From assembly GCA_050701635.1 (NCBI GenBank), contig JBOGDF010000163.1:1-12149 (forward strand): a DNA stretch of 12,149 nt, written 5' to 3'. The position numbers and the translations under genes are program-made. The stretch is from WHSM01 sp050701635. GTDB taxonomy: Bacteria; Actinomycetota; Actinomycetes; Mycobacteriales; Micromonosporaceae. Positions 12,122 through 12,149 of this stretch are shown here, in pieces. The notes under the pieces are model-generated. The model ran no database searches. It worked only from the letters and a program-made list of their open reading frames with translations, and was not told the origin of the DNA. Position 1 is the stretch's first letter, and each line of letters opens with the position of its first letter.

Positions 12122-12149
12122 CCTTCATGCAGTCATGACTGCATGAAGG
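12122..12149. repeat. Perfect 28-bp palindrome at the window end
   Basis: CCTTCATGCAGTCA (12122-12135) is followed immediately by its exact reverse complement (12136-12149) with no spacer. It directly follows the 12101-12121 hairpin. It may be part of a bidirectional terminator or a dispersed palindromic repeat unit; the window ends here, so its full extent is unknown. Confidence 0.65.

Overview
The window looks like chromosomal DNA of a high-GC actinobacterium, most likely of the Micromonosporaceae. This placement is an inference from GC content, strong third-position G/C bias, frequent GTAC/CGTACG tetramers, GTG starts, leaderless promoters and gene families; it is not a database match.

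Layout, left to right. (1) 1-823, minus strand: an ECF sigma factor of the SigK type, translationally coupled (ATGA) to a zinc-finger anti-sigma factor cut by the window edge. A sequence close to the published mycobacterial SigK promoter lies just upstream, suggesting autoregulation. (2) 871-3104, plus strand: a 44-aa membrane or exported peptide, a PLP-dependent Cys/Met-metabolism enzyme, and a zinc-ribbon protein with two membrane segments. (3) 2987-4883: a compact two-gene toxin-antitoxin cassette (AbiEi-like wHTH regulator plus AbiEii-like nucleotidyltransferase, minus strand). It has lower GC than its surroundings and is bracketed by an exact 18-bp direct repeat that duplicates the 3' end of paaE. 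Its leaderless promoter is covered by four half-sites arranged symmetrically around one centre. (4) 4868-8586, minus strand: paaABCDE, the complete phenylacetyl-CoA 1,2-epoxidase operon, with overlapping genes and a 41-bp near-perfect palindrome over the paaA promoter. (5) 8606-11143, minus strand: three secreted peptidoglycan hydrolases, namely two tandem paralogous M15-type DD-carboxypeptidase-like proteins and one M74 (MepA-like) endopeptidase, all with peptidoglycan-binding domains. (6) 11277-12149, plus strand: three 19-bp tandem repeats abutting the -10 box of a FetB/UPF0014 permease gene, then two strong inverted repeats at the window end.

The metabolic and cell-wall genes are ordinary members of known families. 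The most notable part is the toxin-antitoxin cassette. Sequence features suggest it entered precisely at the paaE stop codon, left paaE intact, and replaced the C-terminus of the convergent zinc-ribbon gene. A second theme is leaderless expression: four genes here have a TAnnnT -10 box exactly 6 nt before the start codon, and paaA has a -10-like box 7 nt before its start. No tRNA, rRNA, CRISPR array, transposase or integrase was recognised.
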